This document shows positions 63,586 through 64,000 of a stretch of 64,000 bases of DNA, piece by piece. The notes beneath the pieces were generated by a model, which did not search any database, was not told the origin of the DNA, and saw only the letters and a list, made by a program, of their open reading frames with translations. Position 1 is the stretch's first letter. The number at the start of each line of letters is the position of its first letter. The stretch is taken from contig JAJDYW010000038.1 in assembly GCA_022824925.1 (NCBI GenBank), positions 1-64,000 on the forward strand, written 5' to 3'. A program made the translations under genes and the position numbers. Source of the stretch: Dehalococcoidia bacterium (lineage in GTDB: Bacteria; Chloroflexota; Dehalococcoidia; Tepidiformales; Tepidiformaceae).

Positions 63586-63616
63586 GCCCGGCGATGGCAT
63601 TACGCCATCGCCGGGC
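63586..63616. terminator. Bidirectional terminator hairpin
   Basis: A perfect 13-bp stem (GCCCGGCGATGGC / GCCATCGCCGGGC) with loop ATTAC between the convergent selenoprotein and histidine-kinase genes. No U-tract on either side. Confidence 0.7.
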
Positions 63617-63629
63617 TCAGCCGTGCCCG

Positions 63630-63713
63630 TCAGCGGCGGCGGCGTCTCGACCAGGCCGCGTAGATTACGCCCACCAGCAGGCCTGCCCCGAACGTCAGAA
63701 ACAGGTACTCCAC
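63630..63713 (-). CDS. Putative 27-aa membrane peptide downstream of the histidine kinase
   Basis: GTG at 63713, 2 nt after the kinase stop: VEYLFLTFGAGLLVGVIYAAWS then five arginines. The hydrophobic helix and basic end suit a small membrane peptide, but it is too short to be sure. The track's longer version is antisense to the kinase frame. Confidence 0.4.
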   Translation of the reverse strand: MEYLFLTFGAGLLVGVIYAAWSRRRRR

Positions 63714-63715
63714 GA

Positions 63716-64000
63716 CTACGCCTGGGTCGGCACGCGCGCCTCGCGACCAACGAACCGTTTGGGCAGGCGCACGGTCATGGCGGCGCCCCGGCCGCTCTCG
63801 TTGCGGGCCGCGACGGTGCCGCCGTGGGCCTGCACCAGGTGCTTCACGATCGCCAGCCCCAGCCCGGCGCCGCCGTCGGCACGCGAGTGCTCGGCCTTGT
63901 AGAAGCGCTCGAAGACGCGGTCGAGATCCTGGGCGGCGATGCCGGGGCCGTCGTCGCACACCTCCACCGCCACCAGCGGGTCCTCGTCGCGCACGGCGAT
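63716..64000 (-). CDS. Sensor histidine kinase, C-terminal part (cut by window edge)
   Basis: The visible 94 residues hold the catalytic ATPase (HATPase_c) domain: CDDGPGIAAQDLDRVFERFYK (G1/F boxes) and GAGLGLAIVKHLVQAHGG (G2 box), ending RLPKRFVGREARVPTQA. The pattern fits PhoR/ResE-type class I kinases. The phosphoacceptor His and sensor lie beyond the right edge. Confidence 0.92.
   Translation of the reverse strand: MAVRDEDPLVAVEVCDDGPGIAAQDLDRVFERFYKAEHSRADGGAGLGLAIVKHLVQAHGGTVAARNESGRGAAMTVRLPKRFVGREARVPTQA

Overview
This 64 kb window is a dense, GC-rich (roughly 70% by eye) bacterial chromosome segment with short intergenic gaps, many ATGA/GTGA start-stop overlaps and very high GC at third codon positions. 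The gene mix fits a hopanoid-making member of the Chloroflexota (Dehalococcoidia or SAR202-like): an HpnCDE/Shc pathway, two luciferase-like oxidoreductases, a CaiB-type CoA transferase, a Rieske oxygenase, several SDRs, a T-box-controlled ileS and an HrcA/CIRCE heat-shock operon. This assignment is inference; no rRNA is present to confirm it.

Layout. 1-6.6 kb: tail of an unknown gene, ccsA-like cytochrome c biogenesis gene, LLM oxidoreductase, a four-helix-bundle gene and a selenocysteine tRNA bracketed by hairpin repeats, gyrB, trmO, a tyrosine phosphatase and tRNA-Ser(CGA). 6.6-16 kb: a double-domain nitrilase-like protein, a degenerate MBL protein, a ketosynthase-like protein without its catalytic residues, a PAP2 protein, asd, abhydrolases, and a convergent, overlapping Dam methylase/PD-(D/E)XK nuclease pair. 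16.9-31 kb: CoA transferase, ThuA, SDR, then the hopanoid region: Rieske oxygenase, hpnH, hpnG and an SDR on the plus strand, facing ispH-shc-hpnC-hpnD-hpnE on the minus strand. 31-44 kb: CvpA, Trm112, folP/folK, an MPN peptidase, thrB, an orphan Asp-box/phage-hub-like protein, an MFS exporter, LLM oxidoreductase, TPR protein, thioesterase and a CopD-like protein. 44-57 kb: T-box and ileS, HAD phosphatase, a tandem cache-like protein, fabI, lgt, nadD and CIRCE-hrcA-grpE-dnaK. 57-64 kb: class II aldolase-like protein, HicAB, ferredoxin, amidohydrolase, ThpR, cyclase, PIG-L deacetylase, VOC and SDR genes, a selenoprotein of the carboxymuconolactone decarboxylase (CMD/AhpD) family, and the C-terminus of a histidine kinase.

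The most interesting result is a matched selenocysteine set: a tRNA-Sec gene (2737-2834) and, at the other end, a CMD-family gene (62945-63550) that the ORF track splits in two. The two halves are in the same frame, separated by one TGA that falls at the second Cys of the family's CxxC motif (CRY-U), and a perfect 7-bp hairpin lies 13 nt downstream of the TGA, as expected for a bacterial SECIS. Another window-wide pattern is a TANNNT box 5-10 nt before many start codons, suggesting that leaderless transcripts are common here; it was used to choose several starts. Other points are a possible AUC start for folP, a mosaic ileS, and candidate hopanoid tailoring genes next to hpnH/hpnG.
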